Source: Acidiflorens sp963841945 (GTDB lineage: Bacteria; Acidobacteriota; Terriglobia; Terriglobales; Acidobacteriaceae). Taken from it: DNA of 64,000 bases. Under the pieces are notes generated by a model. The model ran no database searches. It was not told the origin of the DNA and worked only from the letters and a program-made list of their open reading frames with translations. Below are positions 18,403 through 27,912 of the stretch, piece after piece. The position numbers and the translations under genes were made by a program. Location of the stretch: the NCBI GenBank assembly GCA_963841945.1, contig CAWJFC010000008.1, forward strand, positions 372,001-436,000. Reading direction: 5' to 3'. Each line of letters begins with the position of its first letter. The first letter of the stretch is position 1.

Positions 18403-19293
18403 ATGCTTAAACACACGGCTGTATTTGCGATAGCTGTAGTTCTAGTCCTAGCGGTTCTGGGCCTAGATGCTCCCAATAAACCTGCTTCCCTGGCAGGGTC
18501 CTGGCAAGTGGACACTCGCCATTCCGATGCGAAACTGATCACCGACGCGACGACGGATTACGGGAAAACGAAAATCAACATAGCCCTCGGCTACGCCAGG
18601 ATCAGAGGAGACTTCAAAATTGACGACGCCGATCCCGCAAAGTCCAGTGTCGAGTTTAGGTTCTTCCCGGCTATGTCAATGGCGCCCTCCATTGATGAGG
18701 ATGGCAAATCCCTGAAACAGTGGCTGCATAACCCAGCCAATCAAACGCTGGTGTGTTTCCACTCCAAGCGGGTTGTGCGGACGCCTGACGGTCGACTGCA
18801 AGCCACAGGCGATCTGACCGTAACGCGGGTGGACCGCAACGTCGAGGCGGAGCCAACTGAGGCCTACTCCGGGCCCGTGTATGGTCCTCCGATAATCCAC
18901 CGCGTCTCGCACGAGGCCACTTTCGTTTTTGACCTCGGGGGTGCCAATGGGAGCGGGCAAAAGGCGGGCGGTCTCCAGGCGTCGGGATCCACGAGCATGT
19001 TCCGGGAGGATTTCCCCCAGTTAGTGAAGACCGTAGTCAATACCTACTGGCCGACCGTGGTTCAAGAGCAAAGCTGCCAATACCCTGACGCGACTGAAGC
19101 CTATAGCGGTGCTCAATGTACGGGAACGTACCTTTCCACCGCTGGGCTTCCAGAGGCACCGAACGAGGGCGGCGGAGAGGGCGTTGGTGTTCAGCAGAAT
19201 TTCAGTGCCATCGTCGGAAATCAGTTAACTGTTCTCGTTCAATTGCGTTTGGTGCCCAAGGGTTCTGCAGAGGCGGCAGTAGCCGGGAACTAG
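18403..19293 (+). CDS. Secreted YceI-like protein
   Basis: The protein has about 296 residues from the ATG at 18403, six bases after AAGGAG (18391-18396). It begins with a cleavable-looking signal peptide (LKHTAVFAIAVVLVLAVLGL). The first half resembles YceI lipocalin-like isoprenoid-binding proteins, with SWQVDTRHSDAKLIT and later RGDFKIDD and SSVEFRFFPA. Extra C-terminal sequence is rich in Gly, Ser and Gln. It may carry or bind a hydrophobic ligand in the periplasm. In this cluster it might support a membrane redox or quinone-like function together with the cytochrome c that follows, but that is inference. Confidence 0.7.
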   Translation: MLKHTAVFAIAVVLVLAVLGLDAPNKPASLAGSWQVDTRHSDAKLITDATTDYGKTKINIALGYARIRGDFKIDDADPAKSSVEFRFFPAMSMAPSIDEDGKSLKQWLHNPANQTLVCFHSKRVVRTPDGRLQATGDLTVTRVDRNVEAEPTEAYSGPVYGPPIIHRVSHEATFVFDLGGANGSGQKAGGLQASGSTSMFREDFPQLVKTVVNTYWPTVVQEQSCQYPDATEAYSGAQCTGTYLSTAGLPEAPNEGGGEGVGVQQNFSAIVGNQLTVLVQLRLVPKGSAEAAVAGN

Positions 19294-19421
19294 CGCGTCT
19301 CTTTCTATTGCAGGACCTTTATTCAAAATACGATGTGGTGAACGTTATGAGCACACAAACAAAATTGAGCAGAATTCCAAGTCTTCGTAAGCGGTGGCTG
19401 CTCGGGACAGGAGAGGTAGTC

Positions 19422-19961
19422 ATGAAACCCTGGAAAGTAGTTTCGCTAATTCTGTTTGCTCTTGCCGTTGCGGCCGTGGGATACGGGCTGACTCTCGTGC
19501 GACGAGGCTTCAGCGCACTTGCGACACCATCGGCGATTGAGGAGCTTGCGGCTACAACCGCACGCAAATTGGCCGTGCCATCCTCATACCGTGAGCTTCG
19601 CAATCCCATCACGCCTTCAACCGGAAGCATTCGGGGAGGCATGGAGCATTTCGCCTTTCATTGCTCCCCGTGCCATTCGAATGACGGATCGGGCCACACG
19701 GTATACGGCAAGGGTCTCTATCCCAAACCGCCCGATTTGCGTGCAGCCGGGACGCAGAACAAGAGCGATGGCGCACTCTACTACACAATTGAAAATGGAG
19801 TTCGTTTGAGCGGCATGCCAGCCTTCCACGGAACGCACACGGTCGCGCAAACCTGGCGCCTGGTTTTGTTCATCCGGTACTTGCCTCAGATAACCCCCGA
19901 AGACCTCAATGAGATGAAGGGGTGGAATTCGAAGATGGAGGCGGATCAAGCGCATTTCTGA
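19422..19961 (+). CDS. Membrane-anchored monohaem cytochrome c
   Basis: This 179-residue protein starts at the ATG preceded by GGAGAGG (19410-19416). It has one N-terminal membrane segment (VVSLILFALAVAAVGYGL) and a single c-type haem site CSPCH near residue 82. A downstream methionine in LSGMPAF is the probable sixth ligand. The fold resembles small cytochrome c/cbb3-subunit P domains that face the periplasm. It probably accepts electrons from a partner oxidoreductase. No dehydrogenase is adjacent, so the partner is unknown. Confidence 0.88.
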   Translation: MKPWKVVSLILFALAVAAVGYGLTLVRRGFSALATPSAIEELAATTARKLAVPSSYRELRNPITPSTGSIRGGMEHFAFHCSPCHSNDGSGHTVYGKGLYPKPPDLRAAGTQNKSDGALYYTIENGVRLSGMPAFHGTHTVAQTWRLVLFIRYLPQITPEDLNEMKGWNSKMEADQAHF

Positions 19962-20017
19962 ATTGCGGGGAACCGCCCTGGAATTTTGTGCGCCCCACTT
20001 ATCAATCGGAGGAATCT

Positions 20018-20410
20018 ATGAAACGGGAAATCATTCGCGTCGAGTCGCTCGCGACCTACCTCGACAGATACAAGGCCCCAGCTTCAACCGTGACCAAACA
20101 CGGTGACACAATCTATGTCTCAGGTTCCCTGCCCTTCGACCCCAAAACAGGAGAAATCTTCAGGGGACCGATTGAATGTCAGACGGAGATCGTGTTGGAT
20201 CAGCTGAAGCTCTGCGTCGAAACGGCAGGCTCTTCTCTGGAGAACATTCTGAAGCTGAATGTTTACGTGACCTCAGTAGACATGTTCCCCGCGGTGAATA
20301 CCGTCTACAGACGTTATTTCCCGGAAAATCCGCCCGCCCGCATCTTCATTAATGTTCCTGCTTGGAACGGTGGGTTTGAGATTGAAGTGGATTGTATCGC
20401 GGCCGTTTGA
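20018..20410 (+). CDS. RidA family protein
   Basis: The 130-residue protein has a strong GGAGG site (20008-20012) just before its ATG. The RidA/YjgF/YER057c/UK114 pattern is clear in DTIYVSGSLPFDP, QTEIVLDQLK, ENILKLNVYVTS and the family's last signature PPARIFINV. The usual arginine that contacts the substrate carboxylate is present in PPAR. RidA proteins hydrolyse reactive enamines and imines such as 2-aminoacrylate, and some catabolic paralogs deaminate pathway intermediates. In this cluster it may detoxify or hydrolyse an imine intermediate. Confidence 0.9.
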   Translation: MKREIIRVESLATYLDRYKAPASTVTKHGDTIYVSGSLPFDPKTGEIFRGPIECQTEIVLDQLKLCVETAGSSLENILKLNVYVTSVDMFPAVNTVYRRYFPENPPARIFINVPAWNGGFEIEVDCIAAV

Positions 20411-20488
20411 TCCCCCGTAGGCGATTGCTTCTGGTTTGCCGACAATCCGACTGGAATTCTTCCGGTCAAAACGCGAAAGGAGCACCCG

Positions 20489-21859
20489 ATGAAAGAACCA
20501 GACGACAGATCGCGCCGTCGCTTTCTCAAGGCCAGTTCGATGTGGGGCCTGGCAGTCGCGTTCGGACCAGCAACGATTGGCGAGGCATTTGCAGATTCCG
20601 GAATTGCTGGAAAGGAGGACACCATGACCCAAACCAGTGCTACACAGGCAGCTGACAAGATTACTATTCGTCCGTTTCAAGTGAATGTTCCAGAAGCGGA
20701 ACTTACCGAATTGCGGAGGCGCATCAACTCGACAAGGTGGCCTGATCGGGAAACGGTCACGGACGAATCGCAAGGTGCGCCGCTGGCGACGATTCAGGAA
20801 CTTGCCCGCTATTGGGGCACAGACTACGATTGGCGCAAGGTTGAGGCAAAACTCAACGCCCTACCGCAGTTCGTCACCGAGATCGATGGGCTGGACATTC
20901 ATTTCATTCATGTTCGTTCGAAACATGAAAATGCCTTGCCGATGATCGTTACACACGGATGGCCCGGCTCAGTCATCGAGCAACTGAAGATTATCGATCC
21001 ACTGACCAATCCTACCGCGCATGGCGGGAGCGCGTCGGACGCCTTCCATCTGGTGATTCCGTCGTTACCGGGATTCGGGTTTTCAGCAAGGCCCACGACT
21101 TCCGGATGGGGTCCCGAGTGCACTGCAAGTGCCTGGGTCGTGCTGATGAAGCGCCTCGGATACTCACAATTTGTGGCGCAAGGCGGAGATTTGGGCGCAG
21201 GCGTTTGCACTGCGATGGCTAAACACGCACCTTCAGAATTGCTGGGAATTCACACAAATTTCCCTGGGACTATTCCGTCCGACATCGCGAGGTCGCTCCA
21301 GTGTGGCGATCCCGCGCCATCCGGCTTATCCGCCGATGAACGGCGCGCTTACGAGCAGCTCACGCTATTGTTTGCGAAGCGACGCGCCTACGCACAACTG
21401 ATGGCGACACGCCCGCAAACACTGTATGGATTGGCGGATTCGCCGGTCGGCCTGGCCGCCTATATGTTCGATCACGGTGATGGTTATGGCCAGCCGGCGG
21501 CGGCGATAACCTCGGCGGTGCTCGGGCGTTCCATCAATGGACATCCCGCGAGCGACCTGACACGAGACGATGTGCTCGACGACTTTACGCTCTATTGGTT
21601 GACCAACACAGCGGTCTCCGCGGCTCGCTTTTATTGGGAGAACCACATCAACCTCTACAATGCCGCCGACGTCTTCGTCCCGGCGGCGGTGAGCGTCTTT
21701 CCCGGCGAGAACTATCAAGCCCCGCGAAGTTGGACAGAGCGGGCATATCACAAACTCGTCTACTACAACCAAGCAGACAGAGGCGGACACTATGCGGCCT
21801 GGGAGCAGCCGCAACTATTTTCGGAAGAGGTTCGCGCGGGCTTCAGATCGCTGCGGTAG
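20489..21859 (+). CDS. Epoxide hydrolase, copy 2, with Tat signal
   Basis: The 456-residue protein is homologous throughout to the enzyme at 15871. It begins with a twin-arginine signal (RRRFLKASS, residues 9-17) and a hydrophobic stretch, predicting export in folded form. A second ATG lies at MTQTSA (20624), and a form starting there would be cytosolic. The oxyanion HGWPGS is kept. The nucleophile Asp234 is in GGDLG, where the tryptophan normally after the Asp is replaced by leucine. The C-terminal His lies in RGGHYAAWEQP. The pair probably arose by duplication, followed by a change of location or substrate. Confidence 0.9.
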   Translation: MKEPDDRSRRRFLKASSMWGLAVAFGPATIGEAFADSGIAGKEDTMTQTSATQAADKITIRPFQVNVPEAELTELRRRINSTRWPDRETVTDESQGAPLATIQELARYWGTDYDWRKVEAKLNALPQFVTEIDGLDIHFIHVRSKHENALPMIVTHGWPGSVIEQLKIIDPLTNPTAHGGSASDAFHLVIPSLPGFGFSARPTTSGWGPECTASAWVVLMKRLGYSQFVAQGGDLGAGVCTAMAKHAPSELLGIHTNFPGTIPSDIARSLQCGDPAPSGLSADERRAYEQLTLLFAKRRAYAQLMATRPQTLYGLADSPVGLAAYMFDHGDGYGQPAAAITSAVLGRSINGHPASDLTRDDVLDDFTLYWLTNTAVSAARFYWENHINLYNAADVFVPAAVSVFPGENYQAPRSWTERAYHKLVYYNQADRGGHYAAWEQPQLFSEEVRAGFRSLR

Positions 21860-21889
21860 TGCGAGGCATGGGTTGTTCCGAAGGGTGTC

Positions 21890-23791
21890 ATGCTTGAAAA
21901 GCAGAAAATGTTAATGGATGCCGAAATCGACCGCGGTCAACTTGCCGGCGTTCTCGTCCTGGCTGAAAAAGAGCTATCGGCCTTCATCTTCGCGGTAGAT
22001 GAGTTGTTCGGCGCCGAGCAGGCGCGCCAATCGGCGCTGGACTGGATCGAGGAACTGGGCCGCATCGATTGGCCGACTGGGGAATCGATTCCAGATTGGC
22101 GTCGGGCTACGGTCGGCGCTAGTGCTCGGCTTGGCGCTTTGTTGTCTTGCAGTCGACATCGCGACACTCAAAATTTGAGACCAGTGTTGATCTCTGATCT
22201 TTTTCACTCGAAACCACATAGACGCGTTAGCGAGGGGGTTCATTACATGAGTGCGATTTCTTCCACACCGATAGACGCAGAGACGAGAAGCGCAACCACA
22301 TCCGGCAGGCTCTTCTTCCTGAACCTCAGTGCTGGCCGCGTAATGTCCGCAAACCCCGATGGCTCCGATTTGAAGACCATCATCGATGAAGGCCGGAATT
22401 TGCCCGATGGCCTGGCACTCGATCTCGCAGCTGGGCACATCTACTGGACCAATATGGGTGATCCCAAGACGAATGATGGCTCGATCATGAGGTCGGATCT
22501 CAATGGCAAGAACATGGTCACCATCGTTCGGCCTGGCGGCACGTTCACGCCGAAGCAGCTCCAGATGGAGAGGAGGAGCGGCAAGCTTTACTGGTCTGAC
22601 CGGGAAGGCATGCGGGTGATGCGGGCAAACCTGGACGGCTCGGAAATCGAAGCTCTCGTGGATACGAGCGCGGGCGATTCGCGGCCGGGATCGGATCCGA
22701 CGAAATGGTGCGTGGGCATCGCGGTGGACCCTGACGGCGGCAAGTTCTATTGGACGCAGAAGGGCGGTCACCATACGGGTTTGGGTCGAATTTGTCGAGC
22801 CAACATCCAACTGCCGCAAGGTCAGTCAGCTAGCAACCGCACAGACATCGAACTTCTTTATGACAATCTTCCAGAGCCGATCGATCTGGATCTCGATCCG
22901 ATTCATCGGATGCTGTATTGGACCGACCGCGGTGACCCGCCGCGCGGCAACACGGTCAACCGTGCACCGATGGACGCTGAGGCCGAAAATCGCAAGGAAC
23001 CTGAGATCCTCTTCAGCCATTTGATGGAAGGCATCGGCCTGGCTTTGGACCTGAAGGGCGGTCGAATGTTCATCACCGACTTCGGCGGCTCGGTCTACAG
23101 CGCCAATCTCGATGGGTCGAACCGGAGGACGCTGCTGTTTGCAGAAGGGAACCTCACCGGCATTGCATACGCCGAGGTGCCGTCCGTGGACCGCGGCGAA
23201 GCTTCCCGAATGACAGGAGTTCCTGAGGAAACAAATATGGAAGACAACACGCTAGTGAAGTCCAGTTTTTCAGCTACGATTCACGCTCCTATTGAAGACG
23301 TGGATATTCCCACCTGGTGCTTTAGCCTGTCGGAATCGGAATACCAATCCTGCTCTCCGGCGCATGTGTCTGCCGGCGCTACCACGACGCCGGATGGACG
23401 GCGTATGTCCATCAACGTCGAAGTTCTCGGCGGAAGCCCCATGGTGCAGCATTACGTCGAGGAGATTGCCGAACCGCATCACTTGCGGCTGGTTTCAAGC
23501 TCAGACATCTTTACGCCGACCGGCAGGATAAAGGTGGACGTGATCTGGGATTTGAGCGTGAAGAAGATCGATGGCAACACTTGCGAGTTTACCAATGAAG
23601 TGCACAGCTCCTTCACGCCGGAGCTCCTGGACTCTCTGGCCAAACAGGGCATTCCACGGGAAGCCTTTCAGTCTGCCCGCAGGCCCGTTTCAGAGGCGCA
23701 TAACCGGCAGGAAACGCCTCTGTTCGCGAAGAGTATCGAGCGTCATGCATTGAGGAACAGTAGGTCCGCCCGTGTTGCGAGTGCAGCGTAA
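21890..23791 (+). CDS. YWTD beta-propeller / SRPBCC-like fusion protein
   Basis: The open frame covers 633 residues in three unlike parts. Residues 1-85 are a compact helical region (ELSAFIFAVDELFGAEQ, IDWPTGESIPDWRR) that looks like a small separate protein. Residues 86-119 are low-quality linker. From the ATG at 22247 (MSAISSTP, behind GAGGGG) runs a six-bladed propeller of LDL-receptor class B type, with blades GHIYWTNMG, GKLYWSDR, GKFYWTQKG and RMLYWTDRG. From about residue 450 (METNTL-like start at 23237 with GAGGAA upstream) a SRPBCC-type domain follows. The true start may therefore be 22247. The frame may represent two or three genes that lost their stops. The function is not known. 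Confidence 0.65.
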   Translation: MLEKQKMLMDAEIDRGQLAGVLVLAEKELSAFIFAVDELFGAEQARQSALDWIEELGRIDWPTGESIPDWRRATVGASARLGALLSCSRHRDTQNLRPVLISDLFHSKPHRRVSEGVHYMSAISSTPIDAETRSATTSGRLFFLNLSAGRVMSANPDGSDLKTIIDEGRNLPDGLALDLAAGHIYWTNMGDPKTNDGSIMRSDLNGKNMVTIVRPGGTFTPKQLQMERRSGKLYWSDREGMRVMRANLDGSEIEALVDTSAGDSRPGSDPTKWCVGIAVDPDGGKFYWTQKGGHHTGLGRICRANIQLPQGQSASNRTDIELLYDNLPEPIDLDLDPIHRMLYWTDRGDPPRGNTVNRAPMDAEAENRKEPEILFSHLMEGIGLALDLKGGRMFITDFGGSVYSANLDGSNRRTLLFAEGNLTGIAYAEVPSVDRGEASRMTGVPEETNMEDNTLVKSSFSATIHAPIEDVDIPTWCFSLSESEYQSCSPAHVSAGATTTPDGRRMSINVEVLGGSPMVQHYVEEIAEPHHLRLVSSSDIFTPTGRIKVDVIWDLSVKKIDGNTCEFTNEVHSSFTPELLDSLAKQGIPREAFQSARRPVSEAHNRQETPLFAKSIERHALRNSRSARVASAA

Positions 23792-23832
23792 GTCATACGC
23801 GATGGCGGCCTAAGTCATATAGGAGAACCAAT

Positions 23833-25923
23833 ATGTTGAAGGAAATCGATCAAGGGAATGAAACCCAGCATGCAGGTCTTGAAACGATCTCTGCACATAA
23901 GGAAGGCGGCGTTCTGTTCGCGGGCAGCCATGATCTTGATCAGCTTTGCATCAATGCAGCCCGGGTTCTCTCGGTCGACATGAGCGAGAAGGCCCACTCG
24001 GGTCACCCAGGATTGCCCCTCGGGGCTGCCCCGATGGCCTACACGCTGTGGGACCGGTTTCTGCGACACAATCCAGCAAGCCCTCGTTGGGCCAATCGCG
24101 ACCGCTTCATCCTTTCCGCTGGTCATGGAGCTGAGTTGCTTTACTCGCTGCTTCATCTGACCGGATACAACATCAGCATGGAAGACCTTCAGAATTTTCG
24201 CCAGTGGGCCAGCAAGACAACTGGCCATCCTGAATACGACCCGGATATTGGGATCGAGGCAACCACAGGTCCTCTAGGACAAGGCATCGCCATGGCAGTC
24301 GGAATGGCGGCGGCGGAAGCCCATCTCGCGGCTCGTTTTAACCGAGACGGGTTCCCTGTGGTCGATCACTTTACGTTCGTGCTGGCCGGCGATGGAGATC
24401 TTATGGAGGGAATCTCGTCCGAAGCAGCATCTCTGGCAGGGACGTTGCAGTTAGGGAAACTTATTTGTCTTTACGACAACAACCACGTGTCGCTCGACGC
24501 GACCACCGACCATGTTTTCACCGAAGACAGATGCGGACGCTTCCGGTCATTCGGATGGCATGTGATTTCTGTTCCCGACGGAAATGACATCGAAGCAATT
24601 GACGCTGCCATTCGGGAAGCTATGGCTGAAAAGCAGAGGCCGTCGCTGATCGCCGTACGAACTCACATCGGATATGGGAGCCCGCTGCACGACTCGCCGA
24701 AAGTTCATGGCGAACCGATGGGCCCTGAGAACGCACGCGCGACGAGAAAAAATCTGGGATGGCCGGACCTGCCACCTTTCAGCGTTCCCGCTGAAGTCGA
24801 GAGTCATTATCGTCAAGCTATTCCGCGTGGAACCGCGCTGGAAAGAGAATGGACCGGCTTGTTCGGACGTTACTCTGAGAAGTACTCCGATTTGAGTCAT
24901 CAGCTCAAGAACATGTTGGGCGGAGTCTTCCCTAAGAACTGGGATTCCGGCCTTCCATTGTTCTCGCCCAGTGAAGGACCAATGGCGACCCGCGATGCTT
25001 CGGGCAACGCAATGAATACAATCGCCGCGGCGCTGCCCGGCTTTGTTGGCGGCTCTGCCGACCTTGGCGGCTCAAACCGCACGACACTGAAGGGTTTGGG
25101 AGATTTTGGCTTCGGCGACAATCAGGGCAGAAACATTCACTTCGGCGTTCGCGAGCATGCCATGGCAGCCATGGTGAACGGAATGGCATTACACGGCGGC
25201 CTGATCCCATTCGGCGCGACGTTCTTGAACTTCTCCGACTACATGCGGCCTTCTCTGCGCCTTGCGGCCATGATGGGGGCTCACAGTATTTTCGTCTTTA
25301 CCCACGACAGCATAGGTCTCGGGCAGGATGGGCCGACACATCAACCCATCGAGCAGTTGACCAGTTTGCGAGCCATGCCGGACTTCACTGTCTTCCGTCC
25401 GGCAGACGCGAACGAGACGGCAGCAGCGTGGCGCGTGGCGATCGGGCTCCCCGGTCCAGTCGCACTGGTCTTGACTCGTCAAGCCTTGCCTGTGCTGGAT
25501 ACGAAACAGTTCTCCGTGAGCGCCGGGGTCGCGAAGGGCGCTTATGTTCTGCTCGGTGAGTCCGACCCCGACCTTGTACTCGTCGCGACCGGGTCGGAAG
25601 TACACTTGGCGCTTCAGGCCGCCCAGGCCCTTGCCAAATCCGGCACGAGAGCCCGTGTCGTATCTATGCCATCGTGGGAGCTGTTTGCGAAACAGCCTCC
25701 CCAGTACCGAGATTCAGTTCTACCCCTCAACGTCCCCACGCTGGCAATTGAGGCTGGCGCGACTCTTGGTTGGTACAAATGGGTAGGTCGAACGGGCGAC
25801 ATCATCGGACTGGATCATTTCGGGGCGTCTGCGACCGGCGAAGTGGTTATGGAAAAGCTTGGATTCAATGTCGACAACGTGGTTCATCGGGCGCTGCAAC
25901 TTCGACATCGGGAAGGACTTTAG
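23833..25923 (+). CDS. tkt: Transketolase
   Basis: The 696-residue enzyme is full length for transketolase. The N-terminal thiamine-diphosphate domain has AHSGHPGLPLG, the GDGDLMEG motif and the following NN pair (DNNHVSLD). The pyrimidine-binding domain has FGVREHAMAAMVNG and DSIGLGQDGPTHQP. The C-terminal domain is complete (EAGATLGW). It transfers two-carbon ketol units between sugar phosphates in the pentose phosphate or Calvin pathways. A GGAGA site precedes the start. Its presence inside the accessory cluster, not next to transaldolase or ribose isomerase, suggests either a spare copy or a role in handling a C2 or sugar-like product of the cluster. Confidence 0.93.
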   Translation: MLKEIDQGNETQHAGLETISAHKEGGVLFAGSHDLDQLCINAARVLSVDMSEKAHSGHPGLPLGAAPMAYTLWDRFLRHNPASPRWANRDRFILSAGHGAELLYSLLHLTGYNISMEDLQNFRQWASKTTGHPEYDPDIGIEATTGPLGQGIAMAVGMAAAEAHLAARFNRDGFPVVDHFTFVLAGDGDLMEGISSEAASLAGTLQLGKLICLYDNNHVSLDATTDHVFTEDRCGRFRSFGWHVISVPDGNDIEAIDAAIREAMAEKQRPSLIAVRTHIGYGSPLHDSPKVHGEPMGPENARATRKNLGWPDLPPFSVPAEVESHYRQAIPRGTALEREWTGLFGRYSEKYSDLSHQLKNMLGGVFPKNWDSGLPLFSPSEGPMATRDASGNAMNTIAAALPGFVGGSADLGGSNRTTLKGLGDFGFGDNQGRNIHFGVREHAMAAMVNGMALHGGLIPFGATFLNFSDYMRPSLRLAAMMGAHSIFVFTHDSIGLGQDGPTHQPIEQLTSLRAMPDFTVFRPADANETAAAWRVAIGLPGPVALVLTRQALPVLDTKQFSVSAGVAKGAYVLLGESDPDLVLVATGSEVHLALQAAQALAKSGTRARVVSMPSWELFAKQPPQYRDSVLPLNVPTLAIEAGATLGWYKWVGRTGDIIGLDHFGASATGEVVMEKLGFNVDNVVHRALQLRHREGL

Positions 25924-25959
25924 CCAATCGAGGACTTGGGTGAACGCAGGAGGAAAAAC

Positions 25960-26589
25960 ATGACAAATCTGAAGTTCGACAAAGAGATTACTGCACTCAT
26001 CCTCATCGATCCCTACAACGACTTCATTTCCGAGGGCGGCAAACTATGGGATCGGATTAAATCCGTTGCCGAGGCGAATGATTGCGTTGCCCACATGTTG
26101 CAGTTGCTGACCGCAGCACGAACGACGGGGATGAGGGTCTTCTATGCGATGCATCATCGATATCGTCCCGGCGACTACGAGACTTGGAAGTACGCCGCGC
26201 CCATTCAGAAAGCGGCCCGGTCGCGAAAGACTTTTGAATATGGGACGTGGGGCGGCGAGTTCCGCGCCGAGTTTGCCCCACAGCCGGGAGACATCGTGGC
26301 CCAGGAGCATTGGTGCTCCAGTGGCTTTGCCAACACCGATCTGGATATGCAACTCAAAAGGCATGGCATCCAGAGGCTCATTGTCGCCGGGCTTATCGCG
26401 CACACATGCGTCGAATCAACCGTGCGTTTTGCCGTTGAACTCGGATACGACGTCACTTTAGTGAGGGACGCAACCGCCGATTACTCAGACGAGTTCATGC
26501 ATGCCGCGCTCGTGAATCTCCCAAACTACGCCGGTGCGATTGTCACAACGCAGGATGTCGCTGACGCTATTTCAGGCAGCCGTTGCTGA
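25960..26589 (+). CDS. Isochorismatase-family cysteine hydrolase
   Basis: This 209-residue protein starts at the ATG behind CAGGAGG. It shows the cysteine-hydrolase pattern: Asp in LILIDPYNDF, a lysine near the middle and the nucleophilic Cys in AHTCVEST. The family includes isochorismatase, nicotinamidase and N-carbamoyl hydrolases. The WGGEFRAEF and HWCSSGFANTDL segments are typical of the isochorismatase-like group, not of nicotinamidase PncA. The substrate is unknown. The last 35 bases overlap the start of a broken integrase, so the C-terminus may have been altered by that insertion, but the fold looks complete. Confidence 0.87.
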   Translation: MTNLKFDKEITALILIDPYNDFISEGGKLWDRIKSVAEANDCVAHMLQLLTAARTTGMRVFYAMHHRYRPGDYETWKYAAPIQKAARSRKTFEYGTWGGEFRAEFAPQPGDIVAQEHWCSSGFANTDLDMQLKRHGIQRLIVAGLIAHTCVESTVRFAVELGYDVTLVRDATADYSDEFMHAALVNLPNYAGAIVTTQDVADAISGSRC

Positions 26590-27412
26590 CTTCCTTGACG
26601 AAACCAAGCTCAGCAAGAAGCCGAAGACCCTGGCCGCATACTCGACGGCGCTCACCCATTTTGTTGAGTCCTGCCACAAGCTCAACCTCGAAGAGATCGA
26701 CCGAAAGGATCTGCTGAAGTTCAAGGCATTCCTGCGCGATGACAAGGAACAGGCTCCGCGCAGCGTCTATAACAAGTTCGAGAATGTGATGACGTTTCTG
26801 AAGGCGAATGGAATTCGTGGGCTGGTAGGCAAAAACGACTGGCCGCGATTCACAGAGGAGGAACCGGAGATCTACGAGAAGGAAGAACTCGACAAACTGT
26901 TCGCAAAGTGTGAAGCGGAGGAGCGACTTTGGTATGAGTTCTTCCTCATGACGGGGATGCGTGAGCAGGAGGTGATGTATACGTACTGGTCGGACGTCGA
27001 CCTCGCCGCGTCGACCGTTCGAGTCAGCCACAAACCGGACAGAGGGTGGACGCCGAAGGCATACAAGGAACGCGAGATCCCGATTCCGTTAAAGCTGGTG
27101 AAGAGCCTGAAGGCGTGGAGAACGAAAGCCGACAAGACCTCGGGCTTGGTTTTTCCGACTGCCGGGTGCAAACCGAAGCTCGATTTTCTGGACGGGCTGA
27201 AAGCTGTGGCGGAGCGAGCGAAGCTGGATAAGGACAATTTCTGGTTGCGCAAGTTTCAGAGCGACATTTGCGACGTGGTCTCCGTGGGCTGGTGTTGATC
27301 TGCGGACAGTTCAGCAATGGCTAGGCCACTCTGACATGGAGTCGACAATGCGTTACCTGAAGCGTCACGCAGCCAGCTTCTGCGGGATAAGGTGAACGAG
27401 ATTTTTGCCTAA
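26555..27412 (+). pseudogene. Tyrosine recombinase broken by two single-base frameshifts
   Basis: The first 235 residues read as an XerC/D-like recombinase, with a core-binding domain (KTLAAYSTALTHFVE) and MTGMREQEVM carrying the first catalytic Arg. The ORF stops at 27298. Removing A27258 restores KFRATFATWSPWAGVDLRTVQQW, then LGHSDMESTMRYLK with the final His and Tyr. A second shift, a missing base near 27362, then restores SRSQLLRDKVNEIFA and the natural stop at 27410-27412. The first box, the expected HxxR region and the Tyr are otherwise recognisable. It was presumably an older integrase of this or another element. It overlaps the cysteine hydrolase. Confidence 0.82.
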
Positions 27413-27435
27413 TACTGGTGAATCAATAACCCATC

Positions 27436-27912
27436 GTGAGTGCACCTTCCATTCCGTCAGCTCCAGCCGATCTGGAACTCATCGCTCAACTGAAGAGCAA
27501 GCTACAGTATGCCGAGCTGCGGATTCGCGTTCTGGAAGAGCGCCTGCGGTTGATGCGGATCGAGAAGTATGGTGCCGGCGGAGAAAAACTTTCACAGGCG
27601 CAACTGCAATTCTTCGAGCTTGAGCCTGTCCCCAATGCAATGACCGAGCAGGCGGAGAGCGAGCACGCGCCAGTGCATCGCCTGACTAAGAAGTCGGGCA
27701 AGCATCCGGGCGCCAGGAGTTGCCCACGAATCTTCCGCGCGTTGAGCGCGTCTTGGCTTGCACACCGGATCAACGCGTGTGCAAACGCTGTGGCAAAGAG
27801 ACAGTGGTGATCGGCTACGAGCGGAGCTTCCAGCTGGATTTGGAGCCCGCGAAGTATTTCGTGCTGGTCACGAAACGAGAAAAGCGGGCTTGTCGGTCGT
27901 GTGAGGATCTCT
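27436..27912 (+). pseudogene. IS66-family transposase fragment (TnpC N-terminal part)
   Basis: This starts at GTG 27436 with the coiled-coil and leucine-rich beginning of IS66 TnpC (LRLMRIEKYGAGGEKLSQAQL). The frame shifts at 27710/27711, where restoring one missing C gives HPGRQELPTNLPRVER. It continues into the zinc-binding CKRCGKE segment and VTKREKRACRSCED. The similarity stops near 27912, so most of the catalytic domain is gone. No terminal inverted repeats or the other IS66 genes (tnpA, tnpB) were seen. It cannot transpose. Confidence 0.82.

Noticed and set aside
21974..22819. A 281-codon minus-strand frame
   Set aside because: It overlaps the YWTD propeller, whose blade repeats are convincing in the sense frame.
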